Part shown: positions 31,700 to 44,300 of the stretch, in pieces
Layout of the letters: each line of letters opens with the position of its first letter
Position numbering within the stretch: the first letter of the stretch is position 1
Origin: Spirometra erinaceieuropaei
Lineage: Eukaryota; Platyhelminthes; Cestoda; Diphyllobothriidea; Diphyllobothriidae
Assembly: GCA_902702965.1 (NCBI GenBank)
Contig: CACRXP010000029.1
Span: 1,053,928 to 1,117,927 of the forward strand
Direction of reading: 5' to 3'
DNA: 64,000 bases
Program-made: the position numbers and the translations under genes
Notes under the pieces: generated by a model
Seen by the model: only the letters and a program-made list of their open reading frames with translations
Told to the model about the DNA's origin: nothing
Databases searched by the model: none

Positions 31700-32206
31700 T
31701 TCCCCTCGAAAAGATCCGGCCACACATCCAAATTCGGTGAGACTGAAATTCTCGCTGGAAGTGACAATCGCATGAACCGCGAGCTGCTTCAGGTACGGTT
31801 CACCAATCTGCAGTCCATCCAGTGTTAAGACTTCGCCTGGGAGGGGTAATTAGCCATGTGGGGAGCGCCTGCGTGAACACTGTTCCCAAAGTCAGGATCG
31901 GTGGGCCAGATGGTAGAGCACTCATCAAACCAACGTCCAACATCCGTGAATAAAGGGCAACGATTAACGACTCGAATGTCGGCTATCGAGCGGTCACCAC
32001 ATCAATTGCAACAAGCCCTGATGAGAGAGAAGCCGTGAGTTTTTAGAGGTATACGGCAGCATGGAGACTTCATCCTATGAATACAGCAGCCCTTTCTGCA
32101 TGAACTACCCATATCTGCTATTGTCTCTGATGATGAGTTCAGGCAAGAATCCGAAACCTCAGGCGAATAAAGCTCTTGTTCCAGCAACCGCGTTCCCCTC
32201 TTCACA
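31700..32206 (+). mobile_element. Penelope-like element, old 3' copy
   Basis: Decayed remains of the endonuclease end (AGG..HTSKFGETEILAGSD in a broken frame, about 31715-31770) are followed by the 3' region with 'aacgattaacgactcgaatg' and the ribozyme-like motif. Many substitutions relative to the other copies. Confidence 0.78.
32114..32172 (+). ncRNA. Hammerhead-like motif, altered helix III
   Basis: CTGATGA is kept (32127-32133) and the other side reads GAAACCTC (32153-32160) instead of GAAACGTC. This removes the only G-C pair of helix III. Probably inactive. Confidence 0.5.
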
Positions 32207-34319
32207 ATATGCAGTGTTGTTCTATGTCAACTTTCAGAAGATAGAATAGAGATACTTCTGAGGGATAGTGGGCAGACGACTATTTTAGCAAACCACGTAC
32301 CAGTCTGGCAAGGAAGTTTGCAATTCGACCTACATTCCTCACATTTGTTGGAAATTTCTGACAGCTAGGGGAGCAGTAGTGCGCACTTGGCGGGAATTTG
32401 ATTTTGCGATTGTCAGTGGGAAGATGGTCTATCTGATTGAATCTTAGCCGAGCGACGGCACTGGTCTTTACTGCTCATGTTAAAGAAGCACATCTTCTAG
32501 AGTTTGTTGAGTTGTGGTATGGAACTTTGTGCATCGTGAGCAGACTACGGCTTGATCATCTTACTTGTATGGGGAATACAGAATCTAAAGGTGTGAAAGA
32601 CGGAGACTTTGTGCAGTTGGCCAATTATCATAATAACAAATAGTATATGGGTGAATACGTATGCACATGTAGTGAATGCTGGGTCACTAAGGATTTTCCG
32701 GGCACACCAGCGATGAAGTAGTTGGTGATTGCACGCCGTGGGAAATTCGGGGAGGAGGTGTCCACTCGGCCGGGAGCCGAGGAATACTCGACTGAAGAAA
32801 CTCGTCAGATAATGCCATTTCAAATGTCGGCGATCAGTCCTATCAAAAGACCACAATGCTATCGGGGTGGGCAAAATAGTCACTCTGGTTACCAAAAGGC
32901 ATAATCTTAGCCATCCAATGCACATAACGCACGCTCGACTGGTGAAACAAGTCTAGACATTCCTTCAACCTTATCGACCCAAGTGATGATACCTGAAACA
33001 TACTTCTTCGACGATGAAATGATTACTTTTGGCATCTGTATCGCTAGACAGGATTCTATAAAGTTTCATGGCCAGCTATGCTGTCCTATATGTGTACATA
33101 CTACCTTGCGTCGATCTTCCCTTTCTTGTTAGTTTAGCCGGTATAACTACTTACATTTTCTACTATCTTTTATATACGTCGCATACTCTGTTGTAATAAA
33201 GTTCCGCAACACAACGCTACCACGGTTCCGCGAAGTCTTTGAATTTGATCGTTTGAGATTGTGTTTTGGGCGATTAGTACTGTAGGTCTAGGGTCTCAAA
33301 GTGGCCCTCGGGTGGTGAGGAAGAAGAAACTATCTACGCCCACGAACGACGCTTCGACCTCATCCAAGCCTCTTTCTTTGAGCATTAAACCAAGAGCAAA
33401 ACGGGGGCTAAGCTTGATCCCAACCTCTACATGCCATAAGTATGTAGTGCAGGCATATAAGCATTAATGCCTGCAAGGGCATGAAATTATGCCTCTGTTT
33501 CGGCGAACTTCCATGGCACAGTTACCAGGTTAACGCCGAGAACTGATCTGCATTTTTTAAAAATTTTGCCGTGGGTTCGACTGCGATATCCTAAACGAAC
33601 ACAGTCTGTACAAGAAATACGAGACAACGGGCGAAAACAGACCATCGGACAGCCGGAACACGAACGAAACATTTGCGGCCGCGCCAGATACCGAAAGTTC
33701 AATATTCACTAAATTCGTGGCTGTTCTGGACAAATTAAATTCCGGTTCTTTCAATTGCTTCTGTGTGCCTAGTCAACTATTTAGCATTGACGCTTGCGTC
33801 ACCAGACATAACATAGCTTCTTGATTGCTGAACAGAAACCTAGGTAAGGAATTCGGTTTGACTGCCCGTGCTTATTAAAATAACGCAAGGGGGCCGCGTT
33901 ATAAACGCACCCCAATAGCTATCTAGCTGTAACAGGACTTCTAGAGGAAATAAAGTACGGAAAATGGGCTAAAGTCGTCATAATTTCGAGAGCATAAACA
34001 CACCTATTTTCCCATCCCAAAGTTAATTGAGTCTCAGCAATTTAACAGTAATAGTACGACCAGCGCCGGGCATCTCATTAGAAGATAAGTTTGGTGAGGT
34101 GTCTTCCGCGTGCAGAATCTGCTGTCGTACTGTCTACGCTTTCAGCCGAGGACCAGCAAAGCGTGCCAAAAGCGTAATTACCGCGAAAAGTGAAGTGAGA
34201 GGATGCACACCTATCCAAATCCAAGTAAGACAGCTTGAAGACGTGCTTGCTGACTTAAAGATGCTCTTGCAGCAGAACCTTGATGACCAGGAAGCTGTCA
34301 GTGTTAAAGTCCAATAAAC
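32207..34319. other. Intergenic, nothing recognised
   Basis: The 96-codon frame at 34027-34317 (ending LEDVLADLKMLLQQNLDDQE) could form a short coiled coil but shows no family. It ends where the old LINE B copy starts. Nothing else stood out. Confidence 0.35.
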
Positions 34320-35660
34320 GAAGCGTCTAACGATTTTTCCAAACTCGCACGAGAAACGGACAAGAGCCACAGAAAGGGGTGATCCAGTAGATGTCATACA
34401 TTTTGGCTTTAAAAAGGTCTTTGGCAGTGTCCACCGCTGTCTTCTTTTACATAAGATCTGGAATGTAAAAATTCAGTGAGAGATGTTTAAATGCCCCTGC
34501 AGGTTTTCGTCATCCAGTGAGTAAATAGTCGTTGTTGGTAACTGTACCTCGGAATGGGCAAAGGTGGAAGATGGTGTCCCACAGGGTTCTGTTTTAGGCC
34601 GAGTACTCTCCCTGATTTATGTAAGCGATTGCTTTTGAGGCTCTCATGTTCGCGGATGAAATAAAAATATGGAGTGAATTCAAGCGCGATGACGGCGCAA
34701 AGAAGTTGCAATTGAACATCGCAAATTCAGTGTTTAGTCAAACAGATGGCTTTTAAAGTTTAATGTGTCCAAATGCGTGGTCCTACACATAAACATCACT
34801 GCACCTAATAATCACTGCTTTATTAACAAGGCAGCATGAGAAATTGCAAAAAGATGCGGAGATCTGGATGTATGGACGGCCTCAAATCTAACGCCATCAG
34901 AACACTGAAAGAAGATGATCCAGAAGGCAACATGTATTTTAAACTGGATTAGACGTGCATTTAAAATATTCCCTCCCGAACTCTTCGAAAGATTTTTCGG
35001 CGTCTTTGTAAGACCCCACCTGGAATAATGAGTGTCGGCAGCTTTACCATAGATGAGGTAGGATATTGACTCACTCGAACAGGTACGACGCAAAACAACG
35101 AAAATGGTCGACGGTCTAAGGCATTCGACTTAATAGGAGAGGCTGAACGTGACTGGCTTATTCTCTCTAACTTATAGGCAACTAACTGCAGCCCGCAATG
35201 GATATTCCGGATTGTCCGTGGCCTAGAACTTTTACTGAGAAGGGCGGACCGTTTCGAGTTTGTCAGTGCAAACCAATTTCGCGGTTATCCTTACAAAGTC
35301 AAGAGCGAACGCAAACGGTTAGGTCGTAGAAAGTTCGTCTTCAACAAAGGGGTTGTGCGACCACAGAACTCGCTACCCTGTGCATGGTGACAGTTTACAC
35401 AATTTAAGTGTTGAAAAGAAAACTTGCTCGCGTGTTTTTGACGAAAAGCGACTTTTACAACATGACTGCTTGCAGCCAGTTTTGTAAAGCTATTCGTCAT
35501 GCTCAATCTTTCCGTTGTGTTGTGAATAGAAGGCATTTTAAATGTTTGCAGCTTTGTTTTGCGTACGTATATGCAAGAACGTCGTATATAAATATGGTCA
35601 CTAAGAGCTCCGCCGCTAAACCTTCAAATACAAAAAACAAAAATCGCGAAAAAACATCCT
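34320..35660 (+). mobile_element. LINE B family, old 5'-truncated copy
   Basis: Translates in broken frames to the same order as the intact LINE B: VEDGVPQGSVLG, SNRWLLKFNVSKCVVLHI, NWIRRAFKIFPPELFERFFG, VFVRPHLE, TKMVDGLRHS and a final QPVL. The MFADDIK active-site segment is damaged. By eye it is clearly more diverged from the two young B copies (39.5 and 53.2 kb) than they are from each other. Confidence 0.82.
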
Positions 35661-36829
35661 CTCGGGAGCATCTCCGAACACGCATAGTAACTCAGCAAGT
35701 ACAAAAGCAGGTACTGTTAGCAGCAGGGCAAAAATAACGAAGCCGCCGAGTACAACCACGCAAGGCGACCTCGGCGATGTCATAAAAATGCTACCTGCCG
35801 CGGGAGTTCTCTTGCCTACCCCTCTTGCTAAAAATGACGGGATTACATTTTGCCAAGGGGTGATATAGCTACGTCACTCTCTATCATATCCCTCTTGTTC
35901 TCGCAATCACTCCCAGTGCCCTGCAAAGCACATATTTGAATGCGAATACAGGAACTCGTGTGTAGGATGGGGGAGCGGGAAAACGCCATAACAGGAGTCT
36001 AGTCACCAACAAAGTTGATTGTTTGCTCTGGAAAGCAGTCGACAGTGGCAGTGTGCGTCTAAGCGACGGCTCTGTAAATCGTCTTCGTCCTCATAGAAAG
36101 AGTTCACCGGAAGGATAAAATAAAGTTCGCCGGGACTGCAAACAGTGTCTGGTTGTTCAAAACCTTCTGAATTAGATTCAGACAGACCAGAAGACCATTT
36201 CTCGGAAGATCTTGCCTCTTTTCATGGTCTACTAAACTAATTACTCCAGGCAGACCTGAAAGTGAAGGCTTTGTAGGCATTTTGGGCAGGAAAAAGGAGT
36301 GAAGACAAAATAGCAGCACTACAACCTAGTTCTCTCAAAATTATGCTGCATTAAAGGGCAAATCGAATTGATCCTTTCCAAAAAAAGTCAACCTCAGAAA
36401 CGCACATAGACAGGTCTGTTAGTTTTCTTTAGATTTTTCTGGATTTGCTGCTGGTCTATTCACCGGAATTGACGCACCCAAGGTCAAAGCTATGTCAGAA
36501 GACAGTCAGGATAACTCGATTATTCTTTGTGGTTCTATAACAATGAACAGTAAGATTAGTGGAGCATAATAGAGTAAATAAGGCGGGAAATAAATTAAAA
36601 AGTGGACGTACATTCGAGGTGATAAGACGAGCAGTCAGCTACTGACGTCAAAGTGTGGTGGTCGGTATATAAGCGAGCGGCAACAAAGAGCAACAGACAA
36701 TGGACAAAGAGCAATTAACAAAGAATGACGAGAATCGACGAATAGGGATACAGAGACAAGGACAGGGTGGTATGAATAAAGTCTGGTTACTAACAAACGG
36801 TTAATGGCAAAGGGAAAGACAAGAATAGA
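35661..36829. other. Intergenic, nothing recognised
   Basis: No gene or shared repeat was recognised. Confidence 0.35.
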
Positions 36830-37815
36830 AATTGACAACAGGGATGTTACAAGGTCTTTTTTATACAGACTACTCATCGGCGGAACTGCTGAAACGCCGG
36901 GAACTAGTCTCTGAACTAAAGCCGAGATTGAAGGGTGGCGAACTCAAACTGGTTATCTCCAAGGGAAAAGTAGTTCGGAAAAATATGCCGTTTCTTTTGT
37001 GCCAGTCAGTAATGCCAAGAACTATGGAAGCTACTCAGCTACCACAGACACCTCTGCGCAACCGGTCGCTCGAGGCAACAGCACAAGTATGCCATTAAAG
37101 TCCAGTCTTTTGGCCGAAGCAACGGACATTGATGGAACCCATCAAGCAACAGAAAAGCCCAGTGAAAATGACGTTCGAGATAACGTAGTGATGCCCCTAC
37201 AGTGGACCAGTGATGCCCAGTGATGCCCAGTCGACGAGACGTTGTTCTCATGGGGAATTTTAATGCACCCTGCATTCAATGGAGCGATATGCATGCGAAG
37301 TGCTCGAAGAATGCCTTCGATTACCGTCTACTAAAGACAACCCTAGAGGCTCTTCTCACGCAACGTGTCCTATCTCCAACTAGAGCACGTGGAGGGCAAC
37401 ACGCTAGTTGTCTGGACCTCGTCTTCACCAAGGATCCTGACAGTATAGACGAGGTGTACTACCTATCCCCGCTCGGTCAAAGTGATCATGCAGTACTTTT
37501 ATGGGAGTAGAAGCTGTATTCTGAACCGTATAAAAAAGAGGATACGAGGCCGAATATATGGAAAGGGGACTTTTCCCAAATGAGAGCTGAGGCATCACAA
37601 ACAGACTGGGGTGTTCTCTTCTCCGGAAACGTTAACGAGGACTGGAATTTATTTAAGAGTTGGTTATTGCATCTAATGAAGAGCCACTGTCCCGTTTCAA
37701 AGCTAGGACATCCAAGCGCCATCAGTGGCTTATAAGAGAACTAAAAAAGGAGATCAATAAGAAAAGAAGATTGTGAATGAAATTTCGGGAAATCAACAAC
37801 ATTGCAGCATTTACA
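36830..37815 (+). mobile_element. LINE C, left part (ORF1 end, partial endonuclease)
   Basis: About 36880-36990 reads KRRELVSELKPRLKGGELKL, like the end of LINE B ORF1. Most of the N-terminal endonuclease is missing. From 37226 the APE-type endonuclease resumes: VVLMGNFNAPCIQW, ASCLDLVFTKD and LGQSDHAVLLWE, with the SDH catalytic motif kept. The linker ENDWNLFKSWLLHL-like follows, and the element breaks off at about 37815 where LINE A's CT tail begins. It continues at 42.4 kb. Confidence 0.82.
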
Positions 37816-37819
37816 AAAT

Positions 37820-39519
37820 ATAAAGTTGAGAGAGAGAGGACTGCTTTATTTTGAAAATAACTTCCAAAACTTTCAGCAAAAACGGTTCTCCAGTACACAG
37901 TGATTACCATAGAGATTAACAGGTTTTGGACAGACAGGTGGACATGATTATATATGAAAAAAAAGGACTTTAGGGTGCAAGATCGAGTTTTAGTTTTTGT
38001 TTTTTCAACAACTTTGCAGGTCAGATACCGGGCTAGAAATGGCAGTATGGAATTCCGATAGGCCGAAGTGCGGCAAGGGATGTGGCGGAAGCATCGACGC
38101 ATGGGGCGTAAGGATTTCGCAGCCATTAACTCATTATGAAGGGGATGGACGGTGTCATTCAGAATTCGGTCAGCGAATTGCTCCACCGAGTTGAAGTGTC
38201 GCTGCACGATGATATCAACTAAAAGATGATAGGAAACACCAGCAGCAGAGGCGAGCATTCGAATGACACGTTTAAAAATAATTAGATCTTTTTTAAGTAA
38301 AGCTGGAAAAATAACTGGAGAACAATAAAGACTGAGTGGAAGAATACAGCCATCTATGAATCGCCAGATTAAGGACTGGGGTGTATGATATTAACGTAGA
38401 CGACGAATGTAATAAACAAGTTTTTGAATTTTCGTTAAAAGGGTTTCCATATGAAGAGAGAAAGAGAGATTTGAGGACAAAGTAACACCTAGGTACCGGA
38501 AAGAGGATACCTCATTGGGAAGAATATCCAAAGGTTCAGGAATGGGAGAGGGTCGCAATCGAAACACACACTGTACTAATTTCTGATTGTTGAGTAGGAG
38601 TCCATTATTCGAAGACCATGCGGAGACGTGATCTAAGCCATCCTTTAAAGACTGTAGGTGAGTCAGGTTTTTGAGTGGGTGGCCTACGACCATGTCATCG
38701 GCATACTTAACATACAGGCAGTCGTTTGGCGATCTCAGATCATCAGTATGTAGGGAGAAAAGATGAGGGGATAAGATGGAACCTTGTAGAACTCCACAAT
38801 TGTTTGGAAGAAAAGAAGATTTTCTCTTTCCCGACTGGACAAACTGAGTGCGGGAGGAAAAATAATCTCTAAGCCAAGAGACAACCCAGCTCGGAGTGTC
38901 GCTGCTTTGGTCAAGAGGAGTTGGCGCAGAATAGTGTTGAAGGCGGATGAGTAGTCGAGAAAAGCACATGCATATGCACGGCATCCCTTGTCTAAGTCTC
39001 TCAAAGCTGAATGAACAACTAAAGCAACAGCATCCAAGGTGCTACGCTTTGCCTTGTATGCAAATTGTAGAGGATCAGAAAAATTGACGGAGGAGTACTT
39101 AAGGGAATCTAATGCAACTCGTTCAGTAAGTTTCAAGAGTGCAGAAGAGCAGGCAATAGGACGGAAAGATTTAGGAGCAAAAGTTAAAGATTTTTAGGGA
39201 TTGGAGTAATTCTTACTGTACGCCAGGCGTCAGGAATCTTGGACTCTATGAAGGATAGATTAATAAGGTGGGTCAAGACGGGAGCTATCTGCAAACAGCA
39301 AGACTTAAGGAGAAAAGGAGAGACACCATCCGGCCCAGCCGCCGTTGACCCGCGAATCTTTTTGAGATGGTGTTCTACTGTTGTCACAGTCACAGGACTA
39401 AAGTCACATGGTGGTAGGTAAGTTTCGTTTGGGCGAGAAGGGGAGTCGTTAGAAGTACAGATAAAATTTCGATTTAAAGAGTTTAAATCTACATGTGTAT
39501 ATGTGTATGTGTATATGTA
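37820..39519 (-). pseudogene. LINE A reverse transcriptase part of ORF2
   Basis: Continues after the LINE B insertion: STAAGPDGVSPFLLKS, DAWRTVRITPIPK, then after a frame change AYACAFLDYSSAFNTI, LRDYFSSRTQFV, NNCGVLQGSILSPHLFSL and the active-site KYADDMVVGHP. SFRYLGVTLSSNLSFSLH follows, and a C-terminus ending SAYRNSILPFLARYLT. Several frameshifts (about 39185, 38960, 38395) inactivate it. There is no RNase H domain. Confidence 0.85.
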
Positions 39520-40859
39520 TATTGACGGGTTACAGGCAGAGCCCTTGATGACCCTATTTATGTACAGTGCTTTCGCAGATTCATACTCAAAAATAAAATA
39601 AAATTGCAGGCATTTAAAATGTGATTGGGTCACAGTTCAATCGTAATCATAAGGTAGTGCATGGGGTCACTGTACATTGGTGCGGAAGATTGTTTATGAC
39701 AGATTTTACAAAACTGGCTGAGCATAGTCATGCTGTACAAGCCGATTTCTGTCGAAAACTAGACGAGCAAGTTTTCTTTTAAACACACAAACTGTGTCAG
39801 CCGTCACCATCTCGCTTGGAAGCGAGTTCCACGGTCTGACAACCCGCTGGCTGAATGAAAATTTTCGTCGGTCTAAACGCGTGCGCTCATTCCCGACTTC
39901 GTATGCATGGTCGCGTAGTTGGTTTGTACGGGCAAACTCAAATAAGTCCTCTGCTCTTAATGAGCAACCCTGGCCGCGAACAATCCGGAACGTCCAGAGT
40001 AGACTGCAGTTTATTTGTCTATAAGAGAGAGGGAATAGGCCAAGCAAATTTAGCCTCTCCTGATAAGACAAATGCTTTAGACCGTCGACCATCTTTGTCG
40101 CTCTGCGTTGCACCTGTTCGAGTAAGTTGATATCCTTCCACATCCATGGTGAAGCTGCTGGCATTCCATACTCTAGATGAGGTCTTACAAAGACACCAAA
40201 GAGTCTTTCGAAGAGTTCAGGAGGAAATATTTTAAATGCACGTCTGATCCAGTGTAGAGTACTAGTAGCCTTCTGGACCATCTTTCTGCAGTGTTCTGAT
40301 GGCGATAGATTTGTGGTCGTCCATACACCCAGATCTTTGTGTCTTTCCACAGTTTCTAACCTCGTCCCGTCAATATAGTACTGGTGTTTGGGAGAGGCAT
40401 TGCGGCCGGTGTTCAGGTGCAAAACCACGCATTTGGACACGTTAAACTTCAAAAGCCATCTGTTCGACCAAGCACACAGTTTGTTGATGTTCGACTGCAA
40501 CTTCTCTGCGTCATCATCACACTTGACTTCACTCCATATTTTTATGTCATCCGCGAACATGAGAGCATCGCAATTCACTTCGCTGATACAGTAATTAACA
40601 TAAATCAGGAAGAGTACTGGGCCTAAGGCAGAACCCTGTGGGACACCACTTTCCACCTTTACCCATTCCGAGGTAGAATTACTATCGACGACTCTTTGTA
40701 GTCTGGAGGACAGAAAACTCCTGATCCACTTAAACATTCTCCCTTGAATCCCTACATCCCAGATCTTTTGTAAAAGAAGCCTGTGTGGGACACTGTCAAA
40801 GGCCTTCTTGAAGTCAAAAAATATGACATCTACTGGAAAACCCTTATCGGTAGCTCGTG
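39520..40859 (-). mobile_element. LINE B, 5'-truncated copy nested in LINE A
   Basis: Reads from a truncated DVIFFDLKKAFDSVPH region (about 40800) to the 3' tail, an A/T/C/A-rich microsatellite (about 39490-39522). It contains the 343-codon frame 39706-40737 with GVPQGSALGPVLFLIYVN, ALMFADDIKIW and LLKFNVSKCVVLHLN. By eye it is almost identical to the copy at 53.2-54.57 kb, with a handful of residue changes (VNYC for VNDC, MWKD for MRKD). The right border at 40859 is sharp: LINE A codons resume directly. Confidence 0.9.
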
Positions 40860-42348
40860 ACCAAGTATATTACGTTGACCAGTGAGACGCTTGAGATTCC
40901 TCCACAGTTCAGCAGAAGGAAAAGGAGAGGAGGGGGTGGATGAAGTAGAAAAAAGTTGACAAACGAATAAACCGTTAAGTCTGGCATTTTCGTTCTTTAT
41001 TAAAACATTGATATCCTTCACCTTGTCACGCTGACCTAGTTTGTAGAAGGCTTCTTTGCGACGTCTCAAGTGTTTGAGGTATGGTGAGGAGATTCTCTCA
41101 GGCCTGACCATAACAGTTTCACGGGGACAACAAATATCAAAAATGTGATTCAAAAATAGCGTAAGATAATTAGAGCATAATTCAGCATTTGGTAGTGCTA
41201 GAAAAGTTGGGATGGTACTAGTAATTGAACTCTGCAGTAAGTGGATCTCATCTACGGATGTGTCTCGAACAGTAATTTTCCTCTCGGGTTTTGCAAGCAG
41301 TTGACGCTTAGAGGTGGAATAGACTTTTGGAAGTCCTAGTAGCACTGAGTGATCAGACCCGGAGAGTGGAGCTCTATTTTTAATACAAAAAAGCTTTGGG
41401 TAATTGGTCAAGATGTGATCAAGAGGGGCATCAGCCCGTGTATTGAATGAAACAAGGTCATCAAAACCCAGAAGGGTAATGGGCCAAAAACTCACACGGT
41501 TAAAATCCCCGCACAAAAGAATAAGATGGTCTGAGGATAATGTAGCAAGTTTTGTGTGAGGAAGTCAAAAAATGGCCCAGAGAGCCTTCATTTGTGGAAG
41601 GGGGGATGTAAATACTGACAAATATAATACCCTTAAAGCTATTTAACAAATGGGGCTTACAGATAACAGCAAGTACATCAATTAAATCACCAGAATATGA
41701 AAACAGGGGCTTACAATTTATACACCAGTCTTGATTGACAAAAATGGCCACTCCTCCACCTCTACTGCCTGTTGGAGATGCTCTATCATTTCGAAAACAA
41801 CAAAATGTCGAAGGAGTGATTAGTTCCGAGTCAATATGGCTATTCAACCACGTCTCCTGAAGGCAAATTACTCCTGTTTTGCCATGTTCTTTGGTTGACA
41901 GAAGTAATTCGAAATCATGGGCTTTGTTAAATATCGATCGACAGTTAGTCGAAAGAAAACCCGGGATTGACAACTTGTTATTAGGCTGGCGTTTAAGCGC
42001 AACTTGCCATCCACAGCGATGTTGCTTTCGAAAAATTGGCCTTTGCTGATACGAGCGTGGGAAGGCCAGCGAGGAAGGACGAGAAACAGGACAAGTTGTC
42101 AGAGTGTAACTGCTGCTGGCACGGTGAGTTCGTTGCGTTTGGGAGCGGGAGAACGCCAACGCAGGATAATCGCAGAAACGACAAATTGGCCGCAAAGTGC
42201 AACCACTGGAGTCATGATCAGGAGGCGGAAAAATCGATGCAGAAATTTCGCAGGGTCTAAGCTCCTTTAAAAAGGTGCTAGCGTACTGTAAAGACAACCT
42301 CATAGGAATAGATAAATTAAAACAAAGAAATAAGACTGGGGTATGCAA
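40860..42348 (-). pseudogene. LINE A endonuclease part of ORF2
   Basis: Starts at MHTPVLFLCFNLSIP (42348). The APE endonuclease shows STNCRSIFNKAHDFELLL, VICLQETWLNSHID (catalytic Glu), GSRGGGVAIFVNQDW and FVSIYIPPS. After a frame change near 41510 come CGDFNRV, PLDHILTNYPK and LSGSDHSVLLG (catalytic SDH). The frame is then cut at 40860 within LKRLTGQRNILGH by the LINE B insertion. Confidence 0.85.
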
Positions 42349-42420
42349 TTAATAAATATTCATGTGACTGGAGGGAAAAAACGAAAAGTAAAAAATAAGA
42401 TGAAAAGCCTGATTTTCTAG

Positions 42421-44300
42421 ACGCGAAATTGCTCTACAGCTATTTGCGGAGGAGCACACGTAACAGGAATCTCATTCCTGTCATGAGGAATGATGACAGT
42501 TTGGTGATATCGGACAATAAAAATAAAGCTGAGCATTTTTCTCAACATTTCCAATTCCTTCTCACAAGAGAAGCAGACTTTATCCCAACTAGTTCCGCGA
42601 ACATGGGAGATCGAACTATCGAAGATATCGTGTTTCGAGAATCAACAATTTTGGAAGAACTAAAAAGCTTGAAGGAATGTAAATCTCCCGGTCCGGACGA
42701 GATCCCAGCAAAGTTGCTTTTCGAGCTTGCCCGAGAGCTGGCCAAACCACTATCCTTTCTGTGCCAGGAATAGTTCGATGCTGGAATTCTTCCCACAGGC
42801 TGGAAGACGGCCCACATTACACCCCTTTTACAAAAACGGTAGTCGTGCTCTTGCAATGAACTACAGACCCGTCAGTCTGACATCAATCTGCTGCAAAGTG
42901 ATGGAGAAAATCACCAAAAAGGAGTTTATGACTTATGTGGAAAGTCACAATCTCTTGTCCAATGCACAATATGGTTTCCGTAGGGGAAGATCATGTGCAA
43001 CGAACTTGTCATATACAATGCAAAGTTTGACAAGAACACTGGACGCAAAACACACTGTGCACGTGGCCTATATTGATTTCCGGAAGGCGTTCGACAGTGT
43101 CCCGCACCAACGTCTCCTGCACGAATTGAGAATAATGGGCATCGGCGGCAAACTTCTCAAATGGATCGAGAACTTCCTCGTCGGCCGTTCCCAAATTGTC
43201 TGCGTAGAAAGACAGCAATCAAGGCTCACATTCATAGAGAGTGTAGTCCCACAAGGCTCGGTGCTCGGACCAACCCTCTTTCTCTTGTTCATCATTGATT
43301 GTGTAGATGGTTTGAACTGTGATAATGCCATGTTTGCGGACGACATCAAAATCTGGAAGTTATCCAGAATGCTACCGATGAGACCAACTTCCAAGAAAAT
43401 CTTTGTCGATTGGACGAGTGCTCTTGTCCTTCAATTTGACCAAATGTGCCATACTGCGCCTCGGAAGTCAGACCCCTAGTATGCGGCAATACCATCTGAA
43501 CGGAATACCACTTCGAGAAGCAGAAACGCAGAAAGATCTCGGAGTCTGTGTTGCAGACAGCCATAAGCCTTCTACGCAATGTTGTAAGGCGACCAAGGCC
43601 GCAACTTCAATGCTATATGCCATTAAGCGGGCATTGGCAGTTTTCGATGAAGACTGCTTCACCAAAGTCTTCGGCACGTTTGTAAGGCCGCACCTCGAAT
43701 ATGCAATTCAGGCCTGGAGACCATAGACACATCAGGATTACAATCTGCTCTAAAGGGTGCAGAAGCCAGCCATAAAATTAGTAAGAGGTCAAAGTGCACT
43801 GCCATACGAGATCCGCTTAACTAACCTTAATCTCTATCCTCTGAGTTATAGGAAGTTGCGCGGAGACTTGATAGAAACTTTCCGTATCATGCGTGGCTTG
43901 GACTGCGCCCTTCGGTGCGATGAATTTTTCCAACTCGCCACAACAACTAACCTCCGGGGGCATCCCTTCAAGTTATGTGTGCCCCAGGGTAGATTGAATG
44001 TGAGAAAATATTTCTTTTCCAACCGTGTCGTGGAACCGTGGAATAATCTGCCCGAGACGGTTGTCATGTCTCAATCTGTGGTGGCATTTAAATGTAGACT
44101 TGACAGACCTGTGCTACAGCACCAAGCGGACTATGTGACTTTTTAGCCATGAGACCAGTCTCATATGTGAATCAATGCCTGCATACACTTACTGCTGTAA
44201 TTTCTTCACATTCTTCTAATTTATCAATTTTTTTATGTACAAATAGGGAGTTCAAAGGCGTAAGCCTATTGCCCTCACATACACTGACTGACTGACTGAA
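42421..44300 (+). mobile_element. LINE C, right part (reverse transcriptase and 3' tail)
   Basis: Resumes LINE C after the LINE A insertion, at KLLYSYLRRSTRNRNLIPVM. RT blocks are SPGPDEIPAKLLFELA, NYRPVSLTSICCKVMEKI, QYGFRRGRSC, HVAYIDFRKAFDSVPHQRLL, VVPQGSVLGPTLFLLFI and NAMFADDIKIW, then FVRPHLEYAIQAWRP. Frame breaks lie near 42773, 42840, 43400 and 43730. The 3' end carries the hairpin AGGC-GTAA-GCCT (about 44257-44268) and a (CTGA)n tail up to 44300. Confidence 0.9.

Larger units (their letters stand above)
37816..42420 (-). mobile_element. LINE A, inserted into LINE C and itself interrupted
   Basis: A CR1/L2-like element on the minus strand, with its 3' CT tail at about 37830. The endonuclease lies at 40860-42348, the insertion of LINE B at about 39520-40859, and the reverse transcriptase at 37820-39519. 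Exact insertion borders in LINE C are uncertain by a few tens of bases on the right. I could not see a clean target duplication. Confidence 0.85.

Noticed and set aside
39794..40130. Identical plus-strand frames at 39.8-40.1 and 53.5-53.8 kb
   Set aside because: Conservation is due to the recently duplicated LINE B on the other strand, not to a plus-strand gene.
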